Source: Planococcus maritimus (GTDB lineage: Bacteria > Bacillota > Bacilli > Bacillales_A > Planococcaceae). Taken from it: a stretch of DNA of 64,000 nucleotides. Shown here piece by piece: positions 1 to 7,746 of this stretch. Both the position numbers and the translations under genes were made by a program. The stretch lies in the NCBI RefSeq assembly GCF_001687625.2, contig NZ_CP016538.2:2262501-2326500 (forward strand), given 5' to 3'. Within the stretch, counting starts at the first letter, position 1. The number at the start of each line of letters is the position of its first letter. Below the pieces are notes generated by a model. The model saw nothing but the letters and a program-made list of their open reading frames with translations. It searched no databases and had not been told where the DNA came from.

Positions 1-154
1 CCGGGTCCGTGCTGACGAGCAAAACTTTCTTGCCTTGGTCAGCTAAAGCGACAGCTGTTGCACACGCAGTCGAAGTTTTTCCGACACCACCTTTACCGGT
101 GAAAAACAGAAACGGAGTGACGGCCATTTGATTCGGATTGAACAATGAATACAT
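1..154 (-). CDS. arsA: Arsenical pump-driving ATPase ArsA (N-terminal fragment, cut by window edge)
   Basis: Only the first 51 or so codons are inside the window; the rest lies beyond position 1. The fragment contains a deviant Walker A loop ([11 protein letters not shown]) at about residues 18-28, followed by an alpha helix and the LLVSTDPG strand typical of the ArsA/GET3/MinD class. ArsA is the soluble ATPase that energises arsenite efflux through a membrane partner. It starts 12 bp downstream of arsD and belongs to the same transcript. Neither ArsB nor Acr3 is visible, so the permease must lie further left or elsewhere. Confidence 0.9.
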   Translation of the reverse strand, partial: MYSLFNPNQMAVTPFLFFTGKGGVGKTSTACATAVALADQGKKVLLVSTDP

Positions 155-166
155 AGGAACGCTCCT

Positions 167-526
167 TTAGTTGTTGATGTTCAGTGACACGCGCACGCGC
201 GGCTTTTCCTGTAATTCGGACGGTGTGGCCTCGAACCACTCTGCCAATTCTTCTGTGGTCGGGTATTCGGCAATCTTTACGACTTCTCCGTTGAGCAGCA
301 CAACCGGCAACGCGTCCGGCCCTTTTTCGACCAATACTTGATTGACCTTCTTGTTTTCCACAAAAGCTCCAGGATCATCCGTCAAATTATGGCGTGAAAT
401 GGCAAAGCCTTTTTTCTCGAGTGAATACACAGCCGACGCAATGCGCGTCAGTTCCGGGTCCACAGTTGGTCCACAAACACCCGTCGAACAGCACATCGCC
501 GGATCGAAAATTTCTACCTTTTTCAT
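167..526 (-). CDS. arsD: Arsenite metallochaperone / weak repressor ArsD
   Basis: A 119-residue protein with the thioredoxin-like ArsD fold. The vicinal cysteines Cys12-Cys13 and Cys18 (MCCSTGVCG) form the known As(III) transfer site from which ArsD hands arsenite to ArsA. The C-terminal extra cysteine pairs of some ArsD proteins are absent, as in many Gram-positive versions. The immediately following arsA fits the chaperone role. It sits 265 bp downstream of arsC, a gap that holds a repeat-like GC-rich block. Confidence 0.92.
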   Translation of the reverse strand: MKKVEIFDPAMCCSTGVCGPTVDPELTRIASAVYSLEKKGFAISRHNLTDDPGAFVENKKVNQVLVEKGPDALPVVLLNGEVVKIAEYPTTEELAEWFEATPSELQEKPRVRVSLNINN

Positions 527-649
527 ATTCAGCTCTCCTTCAACCTGTGTAGTTTGGTTCTATCAAATAACACTAACGGAATTGCACATATGCTTACTCT
601 ATTCAAAACTTCGAACAGCTAGGTTTGAAAAATTTAACATTCTAATATT

Positions 650-776
650 GGAGATGAAGCGGAAGGCCTTGACTCCTGGGGGACCCCGGGCAGCCGATAT
701 CGCGACATCCTGTCGCATCGCCTGCATGACCCACATCCTGTGGCCCTAAAGCAAGGCCTGGAGCGCAATCTTCCCC
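650..776. repeat. GC-rich intergenic block with two similar mini-hairpins (possible dispersed repeat)
   Basis: The arsC-arsD gap contains a GC-rich stretch unlike the AT-rich sequence next to it. Two small perfect hairpins share the same loop: GCGACA-TCC-TGTCGC and CCACA-TCC-TGTGG. The outer parts (GGCCTTGACTCC and GGCCTGGAGCG) look loosely related in inverted orientation. It resembles the intergenic repeats common in Bacillales, but there is only one copy in this window, so the repeat call is an inference. Confidence 0.35.
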
Positions 777-791
777 CTCCCTAAACTTCAC

Positions 792-1211
792 TTACTCACC
801 AGTTGCAGCAAAATGGCGGATGCGCACTTCGATGTCATCGCGTACCGATTGGAACACTTTCCATTTCTCTTCTTCCGTACCTTGCGCTTTCGCTGGATCC
901 GTAAAGCCCCAGTGATCGCGTTTTACATGAGGCGGCGTCATCGGGCATTTATCTGCTGCATCGCCGCACAGCGTTACGACGAAATCGGCATTGTTCAGAA
1001 TGTCCGTATCGATGACATCGGAAGTTTGCTGTGAGATGTCGATGTCCACTTCATTCATCGCCTTTACCGCGTTCGGGTTCAAGCCATGCGCTTCGATTCC
1101 GGCACTCAATACTTGCCAGTCATCGCCCAGAATTTCTTTCCCCCAGCCTTCCGCCATCTGGCTTCGGCATGAATTGCCTGTGCATAAAAAGTACAATGTT
1201 TTTTTCGTCAT
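792..1211 (-). CDS. arsC: Thioredoxin-coupled arsenate reductase
   Basis: A 139-residue low-molecular-weight phosphatase-fold enzyme. It starts with the P-loop CTGNSCRS (Cys10, Arg16) and carries the redox pair Cys82 and Cys89 (CGDAADKCP), the triad of the B. subtilis/S. aureus pI258 ArsC class. It reduces arsenate to arsenite using thioredoxin. The conserved block [13 protein letters not shown], typical of this class, is intact. Length matches the family. It lies 80 bp downstream of arsR and is probably co-transcribed with it. Confidence 0.96.
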   Translation of the reverse strand: MTKKTLYFLCTGNSCRSQMAEGWGKEILGDDWQVLSAGIEAHGLNPNAVKAMNEVDIDISQQTSDVIDTDILNNADFVVTLCGDAADKCPMTPPHVKRDHWGFTDPAKAQGTEEEKWKVFQSVRDDIEVRIRHFAATGE

Positions 1212-1291
1212 ATGAATTAGCTCCCTTTTTCTATGAATGGTATTTGTTCTAACTATATTTATTTATTATAATACCTTTTCTTTATCGAAAA

Positions 1292-1642
1292 TTATTCGCA
1301 ACGAATGCGCAGCCCTTGCTTCTCCAATTTCTCGATGCGCTCGTCCTGACTCGGTATGAACGTCAAGATTTGCATAAGCATGTCATACAATTCGCTGTCT
1401 GAGTTCAATGAATAAAAAATCCATTGACCCTGTCTTCTTTCCTTCACCAATCCGAGATCTCTCAATTTACGCAAGTGCTGGCTGATCGCCGACTGGCTGA
1501 TATTAAAGATTTCAACGAATTCACAAACGCAGCAATCATTTTTTTCGAGTAATTTGACCATCGATAACCGCGTCTTATCCCCTACTAGCTTTAACAGCAT
1601 GCTCGCTTTGTCGATTGCTATTTCTTGCGATGTCATCTTCAT
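1292..1642 (-). CDS. arsR: ArsR-family metal-sensing repressor
   Basis: A winged-helix repressor of about 116 residues. The recognition helix region SQSAISQHLRKLRDLGLV and wing RQGQWIFYSLN are clear. The metal site CCVCEF corresponds to the ELCVCDL motif of ArsR/CadC sensors, so arsenite binding should release DNA. I start it at the ATG 1642, preceded by GGAGGG at good spacing, rather than 27 bases upstream. As first gene of the arsR-arsC-arsD-arsA run it probably autoregulates the operon. Confidence 0.92.
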   Translation of the reverse strand: MKMTSQEIAIDKASMLLKLVGDKTRLSMVKLLEKNDCCVCEFVEIFNISQSAISQHLRKLRDLGLVKERRQGQWIFYSLNSDSELYDMLMQILTFIPSQDERIEKLEKQGLRIRCE

Positions 1643-1776
1643 CGGATAACTCCCTCCGCTTCGTCGCATATCTAAATATATTCCCTTAATTCCAAATACA
1701 GCATATCAGCATATACTTATATATTCAAGAGGATATTGGATAGACAATGTATTTCAAATCGGTATCAAGACAAACG

Positions 1777-1808
1777 AAAAAGGCATGGAAATATCCCGTG
1801 CCTTTTCA
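1777..1808 (-). terminator. Rho-independent terminator of the CzcD-type gene
   Basis: The minus strand reads AAAAGGCACGG, a short loop, then the complementary arm and TTTTT. It lies just after the stop of the cation-efflux gene and separates it from arsR. Confidence 0.75.
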
Positions 1809-1822
1809 ATCGTTTTGCATAT

Positions 1823-2764
1823 CTAATGGTGATGACCAACCGTCTCGTGATGTTCCTGACCTTGGCAGCGAATCGAGTCATCGTGTGGATGGTCTTCTGT
1901 TTCGAGCTGAACGGTAACATGTCCGATGTGCAGCCTTTCCATCGCCTCTTCAATTTCCCTCAGCACCTGTTGGCTATCCTTGAACGAAATTTCCTTTTGA
2001 ATAACTACATGGCCAGACATGGCATTTTTTCCGCTCGTAATGCTCCATACATGCAAGTCGTGTATGCTTTTTACCTTAGGAAGCGCTTCGATCGTTTGTG
2101 CTACTTGCTCCAAATCGACATTCTTCGGCGTGCCTTCCATCAAGACATGGACCGCATCTTTTGTTACGCGCCACCCGCTAATGAGTACAAGTATAGCGAC
2201 AATGACGCTTGCCAATGGATCCGCCCATGCCCATCCAAAGAAGATGATTAACAGAGCAGCGGCAATTGCGCCGACCGACCCGAGCAAATCGCTCAAGACA
2301 TGCAAAAAAGCGGCACGCAAGTTCAAATTATCTTTCGTGTCACCTCCGCGCATTAACAACCAGGCGACGAGTATGTTAACTAGCAAGCCGATGACGGCAA
2401 TAGCGAGCATACCCGAAGTCGCAATGTCTTGTGGCTCGGAAAACCGGTGATACGCTTCATAGAAAATATAAATAGAAATCAAGACCAGCGTGACGCCATT
2501 GAAGACTGCGGCTAAGATTTCAAAGCGTTTATAGCCATAGGTCTTCATTTGATCAGCCGCTTTTTCGCCGATGGAAAAGGCCAAATAGCCAACGCCGAGT
2601 GAAATAGAGTCGCTGAGCATGTGGCCGGCATCGGCAAGCAAGGCCAGGCTGTTTGTTAAGTATCCCCCGACTGCTTCTACCACCATATAAATAGTGACAA
2701 TTGTGAAGGCAATCAATAAGGTTTTCTTGTTCTGATTATGAGAATGGTTGTGTGATTCTGCCAT
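1823..2764 (-). CDS. czcD: Cation diffusion facilitator (CzcD/ZitB-type) metal exporter
   Basis: About 313 residues with a His-rich N-terminus (SHNHSHNQN), six predicted membrane helices, and a cytoplasmic C-terminal ferredoxin-like domain. The metal-site motifs of the family are present: HMLSDS in helix 2 and HVLSDLLGS in helix 5, with the HDLHVWSI strand in the C-terminal domain. It should export Zn2+, Co2+ or Cd2+ in exchange for protons or K+. I use ATG 2764, 8 bases after AGGAGG, instead of a GTG two codons upstream. It has its own terminator; the ars operon next door makes this a small metal-resistance region. Confidence 0.93.
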   Translation of the reverse strand: MAESHNHSHNQNKKTLLIAFTIVTIYMVVEAVGGYLTNSLALLADAGHMLSDSISLGVGYLAFSIGEKAADQMKTYGYKRFEILAAVFNGVTLVLISIYIFYEAYHRFSEPQDIATSGMLAIAVIGLLVNILVAWLLMRGGDTKDNLNLRAAFLHVLSDLLGSVGAIAAALLIIFFGWAWADPLASVIVAILVLISGWRVTKDAVHVLMEGTPKNVDLEQVAQTIEALPKVKSIHDLHVWSITSGKNAMSGHVVIQKEISFKDSQQVLREIEEAMERLHIGHVTVQLETEDHPHDDSIRCQGQEHHETVGHHH

Positions 2765-2861
2765 ATTCACAGCCTCCTATCCAAAAACCTCTCTGTTTAT
2801 TTATTCCCCCAATTTCCGAAAAATATTCGAGCCTTCAAAAATCACTACATTTCCCACATAT

Positions 2862-2887
2862 AAAAAACCGGCTCAGATGGCCGGTTT
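2862..2887 (-). terminator. Rho-independent terminator of the B12/PAS-STAS operon
   Basis: On the minus strand AAACCGGC, a 7-base loop, GCCGGTTT and a T run follow directly after the stop codon of the PAS-STAS gene, ending the four-gene operon. Confidence 0.85.
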
Positions 2888-3650
2888 ATGATTGATTTGA
2901 GGAAGCCTCGCTTAGCACAGCCTCCAATGATGCCGCAAAGCGTAAGTTCAGCTCGCTTTTCAATACGTGCAATTTTTGGGCATGCTCCGGTTTCACACCG
3001 GTAATGACAGCATCGATTCCCATGACCCGCAAAGTTTTTACAAGGGACTCTAGGTAGCTGGCGCCTTCTTGCGTCACCGTTCCCATTGCAGTTAAATCGA
3101 CAATAACAATCTCAGCATCAAATTCATATATGCGGTTGACGATATGAGGGCGGATTGCTTCAACTTTTTGACTGTTTAAATTGCCGAATAACGGAATGAG
3201 CACGTAGCCGTTACCGATGGCAATACACGGGGCAGAAAGTTCACGGACTTTTCCCAACAACGCATCCGAACGTTCTTTTTCTTTCAGTAATTCATAATCC
3301 GTTTCTTTCAAGCGGCTGCGTAACCGAACCAATTGCGCAGTAATAGCAGCCATTTGACCATCTTTCGGCACCAGCACCAGATTTAGCGAAAAATCGCTGT
3401 TCCAGCGATGATACACGTCCGCCAAGAAAAAGCCAGCCGCTGTGATGAAGTTCAATTCGATCGGTTTACGAGTGGCTTGGGTGTTAAGCATTCGCTGTGC
3501 TTTTTCCCGGCTGCCTTCATCGAGCAACTCCAGAAATTCTACTGATTTTCCGAAAAGCTGTTCCGCTTCAAAGGAATAATCAATCACCTCGAAGCTATTG
3601 TTCAGTTGAAAAGCCGGAAGCGGCCATTCAGCCAGTGGAGAGCGTGCCAT
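2886..3650 (-). CDS. PAS-STAS protein, RsbR-like (putative output of a B12 sensor operon)
   Basis: About 254 residues. The N-terminal 90 or so look like a PAS domain (FQLNNSFEVIDYSFEAEQLFG), followed by a short coiled linker (residues about 100-130) and a C-terminal STAS domain. The STAS strand VIVDLTAMGTVTQEGAS and the helix after it match the RsbR/RsbS class, which form stressosomes and carry phosphorylatable Thr/Ser in this loop. RsbR paralogs relay stress or light signals (YtvA is LOV-STAS) to the sigma-B pathway. Start at ATG 3650 after AAAGGGG; it overlaps the end of the B12 gene by 23 bases, implying translational coupling. The signalling link to the upstream B12 protein is inference; no sigma-B operon is in the window. 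Confidence 0.8.
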   Translation of the reverse strand: MARSPLAEWPLPAFQLNNSFEVIDYSFEAEQLFGKSVEFLELLDEGSREKAQRMLNTQATRKPIELNFITAAGFFLADVYHRWNSDFSLNLVLVPKDGQMAAITAQLVRLRSRLKETDYELLKEKERSDALLGKVRELSAPCIAIGNGYVLIPLFGNLNSQKVEAIRPHIVNRIYEFDAEIVIVDLTAMGTVTQEGASYLESLVKTLRVMGIDAVITGVKPEHAQKLHVLKSELNLRFAASLEAVLSEASSNQS

Positions 3651-4278
3651 CGTTCGACCCCTTTCCTGTGCGGATCCATTCCCGGAGCGCTCCGAGTTCA
3701 CGAACGATCACGGCACCTTTCACCTGCAGGTCGGCAAAGCTCGACAAAGTAACGGCTCTGCCGCCGATCAAAATGGCAGGCTTGGGGACTACTTGTGAAA
3801 ATGCTTCCGCGTAAGTTTTTAAAACCGGCAAACGATGTGCCAAAGCACCAGATACAGCCACAACATCCGGCTTCCAGTCTTCAGCTAATTGAAGTGCTGA
3901 ATCGAGCGGTAAATTCGGCCCCATATAGCGCACCTCATATCCTTCTTCGCGGAACATCGCCGCGACCATCTTGAGTCCGATATAATGTTCTTCGCCTTCT
4001 GGGCCGAAAATCATCGCTTTTTGTCGTCCCTCTTTATTTTTATTGCGCAGTTCCGTAGCAGACAAGACAAAATCACACACGGCGGTTGCCAAATGCTCTT
4101 CTGCTACCGAAATTTCATTTTGTTCCCATAATTCGCCGATGCGGTACATCGCCGGCGTTAACAGCTCCCCATAAAGCTGTTCATGCGAATGGTTTTCCAG
4201 AAAATCCTGGACGTATTTCAAAGCTTCCTCTTCCTGCCCTTGCAAAAAAAGATCCGAAAGCTGTGTTGAGTCGTTCAT
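3628..4278 (-). CDS. Stand-alone cobalamin-binding protein with CarH-type light-sensor motifs
   Basis: 216 residues with two domains: a four-helix cap (about 1-80) and a Rossmann-like B12-binding domain (about 85-205). The cap has W51, nine residues, then E61-H62, which is the Wx9EH signature of CarH/LitR photoreceptors. The B12 domain has E96-x-H98-x-x-G101, the ExHxxG lower-ligand motif of the same family. The MerR DNA-binding domain of CarH is absent and no methyltransferase partner is nearby. ATG 4278 is 8 bases after AAAGGAG, which lies inside the last codons of the previous gene. Known for the family: adenosylcobalamin photolysis changes the oligomeric state. Inferred here: the change is passed to the downstream PAS-STAS protein. 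A light-independent corrinoid role remains possible; the His that follows the Trp in some CarH proteins is Glu here. Confidence 0.85.
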   Translation of the reverse strand: MNDSTQLSDLFLQGQEEEALKYVQDFLENHSHEQLYGELLTPAMYRIGELWEQNEISVAEEHLATAVCDFVLSATELRNKNKEGRQKAMIFGPEGEEHYIGLKMVAAMFREEGYEVRYMGPNLPLDSALQLAEDWKPDVVAVSGALAHRLPVLKTYAEAFSQVVPKPAILIGGRAVTLSSFADLQVKGAVIVRELGALREWIRTGKGSNDGTLSTG

Positions 4279-4282
4279 GTGA

Positions 4283-4651
4283 TCAGCTCCTTTTATGTTG
4301 AGGGAGCTCCAATAACCGGACTGCGCGATCGAGGCAGTCCAGCATGAAATCTCCTTGCATCGTTTCTGTATAGCGCGGAACAATTTCGATGAGCCGCTTA
4401 AAATTATCAATGATGAGTGCCGTTTCGACATTGCGGCTGACGAGCACCGTCTCGAGCCAGATGGCATAGTCTAGAAAGGATTGTTCGCTTTGCAGCTCCC
4501 ACGCGGTTTCAAGGCAATCCAAGTGATGATGATTGTCTTTGACGGTATGTTCATATCCCTTATCGCCAAAACGCTCCCATAAATTCGGGTACGCTTCATA
4601 TATACCGTCTGCTGTGTCGGTTGCGATTTGCTGTTTTTGCTCCTGGTTCAT
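4283..4651 (-). CDS. Small all-helical protein of unknown function in the B12 operon
   Basis: 122 residues, predicted almost entirely alpha-helical, with a conserved-looking histidine cluster (DNHHHLDCLETA, residues about 42-53) followed by amphipathic helices (FLDYAIWLETVLVSR). No signal peptide or membrane segment. I do not recognise a named family. It resembles helical regions found in front of B12-binding domains in some longer proteins, so it may be a separately encoded partner domain. Its ATG overlaps the stop of the preceding gene (ATGA), and the next gene begins 4 bases after its stop, so it is made in step with both. Confidence 0.75.
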   Translation of the reverse strand: MNQEQKQQIATDTADGIYEAYPNLWERFGDKGYEHTVKDNHHHLDCLETAWELQSEQSFLDYAIWLETVLVSRNVETALIIDNFKRLIEIVPRYTETMQGDFMLDCLDRAVRLLELPQHKRS

Positions 4652-4953
4652 TCGGCCACCACCTCGTATTGGTGGACTTTCGGGACGATGCCCGCAAGCT
4701 CCTGATCCGGATAGTTCTTCTCCAAATCGTGGATTTCCTTGAACTCCTGACTCTTGACCCAGTTCATATATGCCTGTTTCGTTTGCCATTCCAGATGAAC
4801 AGTCAATTCATGACGTTTCTTTGTGTTTTGGATCAACCGAAACGATGTGAAACCGTCCGCTTGATCTACACGGCGTGAACGTTTTTGATAAATTTCGATG
4901 ACGTCTTGCACTTTGTCTTCCGGTACAATGACCGTTGATGTGACGATGTACAT
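4648..4953 (-). CDS. Antibiotic-biosynthesis-monooxygenase (ABM) fold protein, HmoA-like
   Basis: 101 residues with the dimeric ferredoxin-like ABM fold: an initial strand YIVTSTVIVPEDK, a helix, the strand FTSFRLIQN, and the typical WQTKQAYMNWVKSQEFKEIH segment. Relatives include haem-degrading HmoA/HmoB and putative quinol monooxygenases; W and H/N residues of the haem monooxygenases are partly present but I cannot assign activity. First gene of a four-gene operon with a good AAGGGGG ribosome binding site. Its presence beside a B12 receptor suggests a tetrapyrrole or redox theme, which is speculative. Confidence 0.8.
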   Translation of the reverse strand: MYIVTSTVIVPEDKVQDVIEIYQKRSRRVDQADGFTSFRLIQNTKKRHELTVHLEWQTKQAYMNWVKSQEFKEIHDLEKNYPDQELAGIVPKVHQYEVVAE

Positions 4954-5082
4954 AATTCAGGACCCCCTTGCAACTAGCTTTGTATAAGCTGGGTATGATA
5001 AAAGTATACCTCAGCATACCATTTCAACTTCCGGAATAACAGCGAGCGCCATTTATCCGGAATAGTTTTTTCAATATTCTGC

Positions 5083-5111
5083 TTGTATTTCCTAACAAAT
5101 TGCCGTATGAT
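5083..5111 (+). promoter_or_regulatory. Sigma-A promoter of the metI-metC operon
   Basis: TTGTAT (5083-5088), a 17-base spacer and TATGAT (5106-5111) lie about 35 bases upstream of the S-box. Transcription would start near 5118, giving a leader of about 200 nucleotides. Confidence 0.7.
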
Positions 5112-5145
5112 GAACAACATTAACCAACGACAACTACATAAATGA

Positions 5146-5307
5146 TTCTTATCTAGAGAGATGGAGGGATTTGGCCCTTTGAAGTCTCAGCAACCGGACA
5201 TAGTCACGGTGCTAATTCCAATAGGCACAAGCCTAAAAGATGAGGAGATGGCATACATGACAGGGGCTTTCTTCTTGATTAAGAGAAGAAAGCCCCTGCT
5301 TTTTTTA
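5146..5307 (+). promoter_or_regulatory. SAM-I (S-box) riboswitch with terminator
   Basis: The leader shows the S-box layout: TTCTTATC (P1 5' side), AGAGAG, a GGAGGGA-TTGGCCC block, the conserved GAAG..CAGCAACC segment, and GATGAGGAG closing P1 near 5247. It is followed by a strong terminator (CAGGGGCTTTCTTCT, 8-base loop, complementary arm, TTTTTTT; 5261-5307). SAM binding favours the terminator and shuts off the downstream genes, which encode two steps of cysteine-to-homocysteine conversion, as expected for this riboswitch class. Confidence 0.95.
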
Positions 5308-5325
5308 GTTGAAAGGATGAGGATC

Positions 5326-6450
5326 ATGAAAGAGCATAGCTTAGAAACACGCTTAGTACAGCTTGGCAACCGCAGCGATCCACGGACTGGGGCGGTCAAT
5401 CCCCCGATATATCTGTCGACCGCCTACGAGCATGAAGGCATCGGCAAATCCACAGGCTATGATTATACACGGACAAAAAACCCGACGCGCCAGCTGCTTG
5501 AAGAAGGCATCGCAAATTTAGAAGGTGGCGATGCGGGCTTTGCCTGCAGCTCCGGCATGGCCGCGATTCAATTGGTCTTATCCTTGTTCCGCCCGAACGA
5601 CGAAATTTTGCTGCCTGAAGATATTTACGGCGGCACTTATCGCCTGCTCGAACAGTACAACGAAAAATACCACATTCGTCCAGTGTATGACCCTTTTGTC
5701 GATCCCCAAACTGCAGAAGCGAAGATCACCGCCAATACCAAAGCCATTTTCATTGAAACACCGACCAATCCTCTCATGCAGGAAATCGACTTGGAAACGT
5801 ATGCGGAAATCGCCAAACGCCATGACCTGCTACTGATTGTCGACAACACATTCTTGACGCCTTTTTTGCAGCAGCCCCTTTCGCTAGGTGCTGATATCGT
5901 GCTTCACAGCGCTACCAAATACATTGGCGGCCATAACGATGTGCTCGCAGGCCTGGTGGCAGCAAAAGGCGATGCGTTATGCGAACAGCTTTTCACTGCC
6001 CATAACTCAGCCGGCGCTGTGCTGTCGCCGCTCGATTCCTGGCTGTTGATTCGCGGCTTGAAAACTTTGCCGCTGCGCATGCGCCAGCACGAAGCAAACG
6101 CCAAAGAACTTGCCCGCTTCCTTGAAACTCAACAAACCGTGACAGAGGTGCTATACCCCGGCAAAGGCGGCATGTTGTCGTTTCGTCTTCGAAAAGAACA
6201 ATGGATCGGGGAATTTCTTGAAAGCCTGTCGCTTATCACATTCGCCGAAAGCCTTGGCGGGGTTGAAAGTTTTATCACCTATCCGGCCACACAGACCCAC
6301 GCCGATATGCCGGTTGCAGAACGCACGGCACGCGGCGTCTGTAACCGCCTGCTCCGCTTCTCGGTTGGCGTTGAGCAGGCTGAAGATTTGATCGCAGATT
6401 TGTCACAAGCCCTGGCCAAACTGGAAAAGGAGGTCGTTTCCTATGAGTGA
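5326..6450 (+). CDS. metI: Cystathionine gamma-synthase / O-acetylhomoserine thiolyase
   Basis: 374 residues of the PLP-dependent Cys/Met metabolism family. The lysine that binds PLP is in HSATKYIGGHND, with the conserved SSGMAAI and ETPTNPLM segments. It joins an activated homoserine to cysteine. The start is ATG 5326, after AAGGATGAGG and downstream of the riboswitch terminator; the in-frame upstream extension is riboswitch sequence. The arrangement metI-metC behind an S-box is that of B. subtilis yjcI-yjcJ. The reading frame ends 8 bases inside metC. Confidence 0.95.
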   Translation: MKEHSLETRLVQLGNRSDPRTGAVNPPIYLSTAYEHEGIGKSTGYDYTRTKNPTRQLLEEGIANLEGGDAGFACSSGMAAIQLVLSLFRPNDEILLPEDIYGGTYRLLEQYNEKYHIRPVYDPFVDPQTAEAKITANTKAIFIETPTNPLMQEIDLETYAEIAKRHDLLLIVDNTFLTPFLQQPLSLGADIVLHSATKYIGGHNDVLAGLVAAKGDALCEQLFTAHNSAGAVLSPLDSWLLIRGLKTLPLRMRQHEANAKELARFLETQQTVTEVLYPGKGGMLSFRLRKEQWIGEFLESLSLITFAESLGGVESFITYPATQTHADMPVAERTARGVCNRLLRFSVGVEQAEDLIADLSQALAKLEKEVVSYE

Positions 6451-7615
6451 ACGACGCGAAACCAAATTGATCCATACAGCAGGCATCGATCCATTAACAG
6501 GCGCCGTCAATGTGCCGATTTATTTATCCTCGACTTTTCATCAGGAAAGCATCGATTCGTTCGGCCCTTTTGACTATAGCCGATCCGGCAATCCGACCCG
6601 CAAGTCACTCGAGGAAACCATCGCCAAACTCGAAGGCGGCACGCGCGGACTGGCTTTTTCTTCTGGCATGGCGGCTATCTCGTCTGCTTTCATGCTGTTG
6701 AAAGCCGGCGACCATGTATTGGTCTCGGAAGACGTTTATGGCGGCACCTACCGTTTCATCACGGAAGTGCTAGAAAAGTTTAAAATCGATTATACTTTCG
6801 TCGACATGACCGACCTTGGCGAAGTGGCCGCAGCTTTTTTGCCGAATACAAAAGTCGTTTACATTGAAACGCCGTCCAACCCCGTGATGAAAATTACTGA
6901 TATCGAAATGGCCGCGAAATTGGCGAAAGCAAACGACGCCCTGACATTTGTCGATAATACCTTCATGACCCCGCTTTACCAGAATCCGCTTGAACTCGGC
7001 GCGGACATCGTGCTCCACAGTGCGACAAAGTTCCTCTCCGGCCATAGCGACATCACCGCCGGGCTTGCCGTGACGAAAGACGCGGGACTCGGCGAACAAT
7101 TAGCGTTTATCCAAAACACGTTCGGCTCGGTGCTCGGGGCGCAGGATTCCTATACATTGATTCAAGGCATCAAGACGCTCGGCGCCCGCACAAAGCAATC
7201 CGGCGAAACAACGGCACGTCTTGCAGCGTATTTGCATAAGCACCCGTTAGTCGAAGAAGTCTATTATCCAGGGTTTTCGTTCCATGACGGGAATCCCATC
7301 CATAGTCGACAAGCGAGCCACGCAGGCTGCATCTTGTCGTTCCGTTTAGCCGATAAAGACGCTGCACGCATTTTCGTGGAAGCTTTGGAGATTCCAATGT
7401 TTGCTGTCAGCCTTGGTGCCGTAGAGTCGATCTTGTCTTATCCGGCTACGATGTCCCATGCCGCTATGCCACCCGCTGAACGCGAGAAACGCGGCATCAC
7501 CGAAGGGCTCCTGCGCTTTTCTGCAGGGCTTGAGCATCCCGATGATTTGATCGATGACTTCAGCCAGGCCCTCGAAAAAATCGCTAGCGCCAAAGGGCTC
7601 AGCGTCGCTGATTGA
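6443..7615 (+). CDS. metC: Cystathionine beta-lyase
   Basis: 390 residues, same PLP family as its neighbour and clearly paralogous. PLP lysine in LHSATKFLSGHSD; substrate-binding segments SSGMAAISS and ETPSNPVMKI present. It cleaves cystathionine to homocysteine, ammonia and pyruvate. The start ATGAGTGA overlaps the metI stop by 8 bases and has AAGGAGG upstream, so the two are translationally coupled. Assignment of which paralog is synthase and which lyase follows the B. subtilis gene order. Confidence 0.93.
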   Translation: MSERRETKLIHTAGIDPLTGAVNVPIYLSSTFHQESIDSFGPFDYSRSGNPTRKSLEETIAKLEGGTRGLAFSSGMAAISSAFMLLKAGDHVLVSEDVYGGTYRFITEVLEKFKIDYTFVDMTDLGEVAAAFLPNTKVVYIETPSNPVMKITDIEMAAKLAKANDALTFVDNTFMTPLYQNPLELGADIVLHSATKFLSGHSDITAGLAVTKDAGLGEQLAFIQNTFGSVLGAQDSYTLIQGIKTLGARTKQSGETTARLAAYLHKHPLVEEVYYPGFSFHDGNPIHSRQASHAGCILSFRLADKDAARIFVEALEIPMFAVSLGAVESILSYPATMSHAAMPPAEREKRGITEGLLRFSAGLEHPDDLIDDFSQALEKIASAKGLSVAD

Positions 7616-7625
7616 GGAGACGAAT

Positions 7626-7673
7626 AAAAGAGTGGCCGCTTCGTCAGTTCGCTGACAAGGCGGCCACTCTTTT
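7626..7673 (+). terminator. Terminator of the metI-metC operon
   Basis: AAAAGAGTGGCCG pairs with CGGCCACTCTTTT around an inner GTCAG/CTGAC mini-stem, 10 bases after the metC stop. Confidence 0.9.
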
Positions 7674-7696
7674 CGTGATCATGTAACTAATACATT

Positions 7697-7740
7697 AAGA
7701 AAGCCTGAATTCCAGGGGGAGGGGAATTCAGGCTTTCTTC
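7697..7740 (-). terminator. Terminator of the malic enzyme gene
   Basis: GAAAGCCTGAATTCC and its complement flank a G-rich loop; it lies right after the malic enzyme stop. T-rich sequence occurs on both sides, so it may work in both directions. Confidence 0.7.
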
Positions 7741-7746
7741 TATTTA

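Noticed and set aside
1..1669. A defective ars operon because no arsenite permease is seen
   Set aside because: arsA is cut by the window edge, so arsB or acr3 may simply follow it.
3628..4651. The helical gene and the B12 gene as one gene broken by a frameshift
   Set aside because: Each has its own ribosome binding site at proper spacing (GAGGTGG and AAAGGAG), and the stop and start are 4 bases apart as in a normal operon.
4990..5040. A sigma-B promoter upstream of the B12 operon (GTTGAA, AGGTAT on the minus strand)
   Set aside because: The spacer is about 11 bases, too short for sigma-B (12-15), and the -35 has a mismatch. It would have fitted the STAS story, but the sequence does not support it.
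5161..5325. N-terminal extension of MetI
   Set aside because: This stretch is the SAM riboswitch and its terminator; the real start is ATG 5326.
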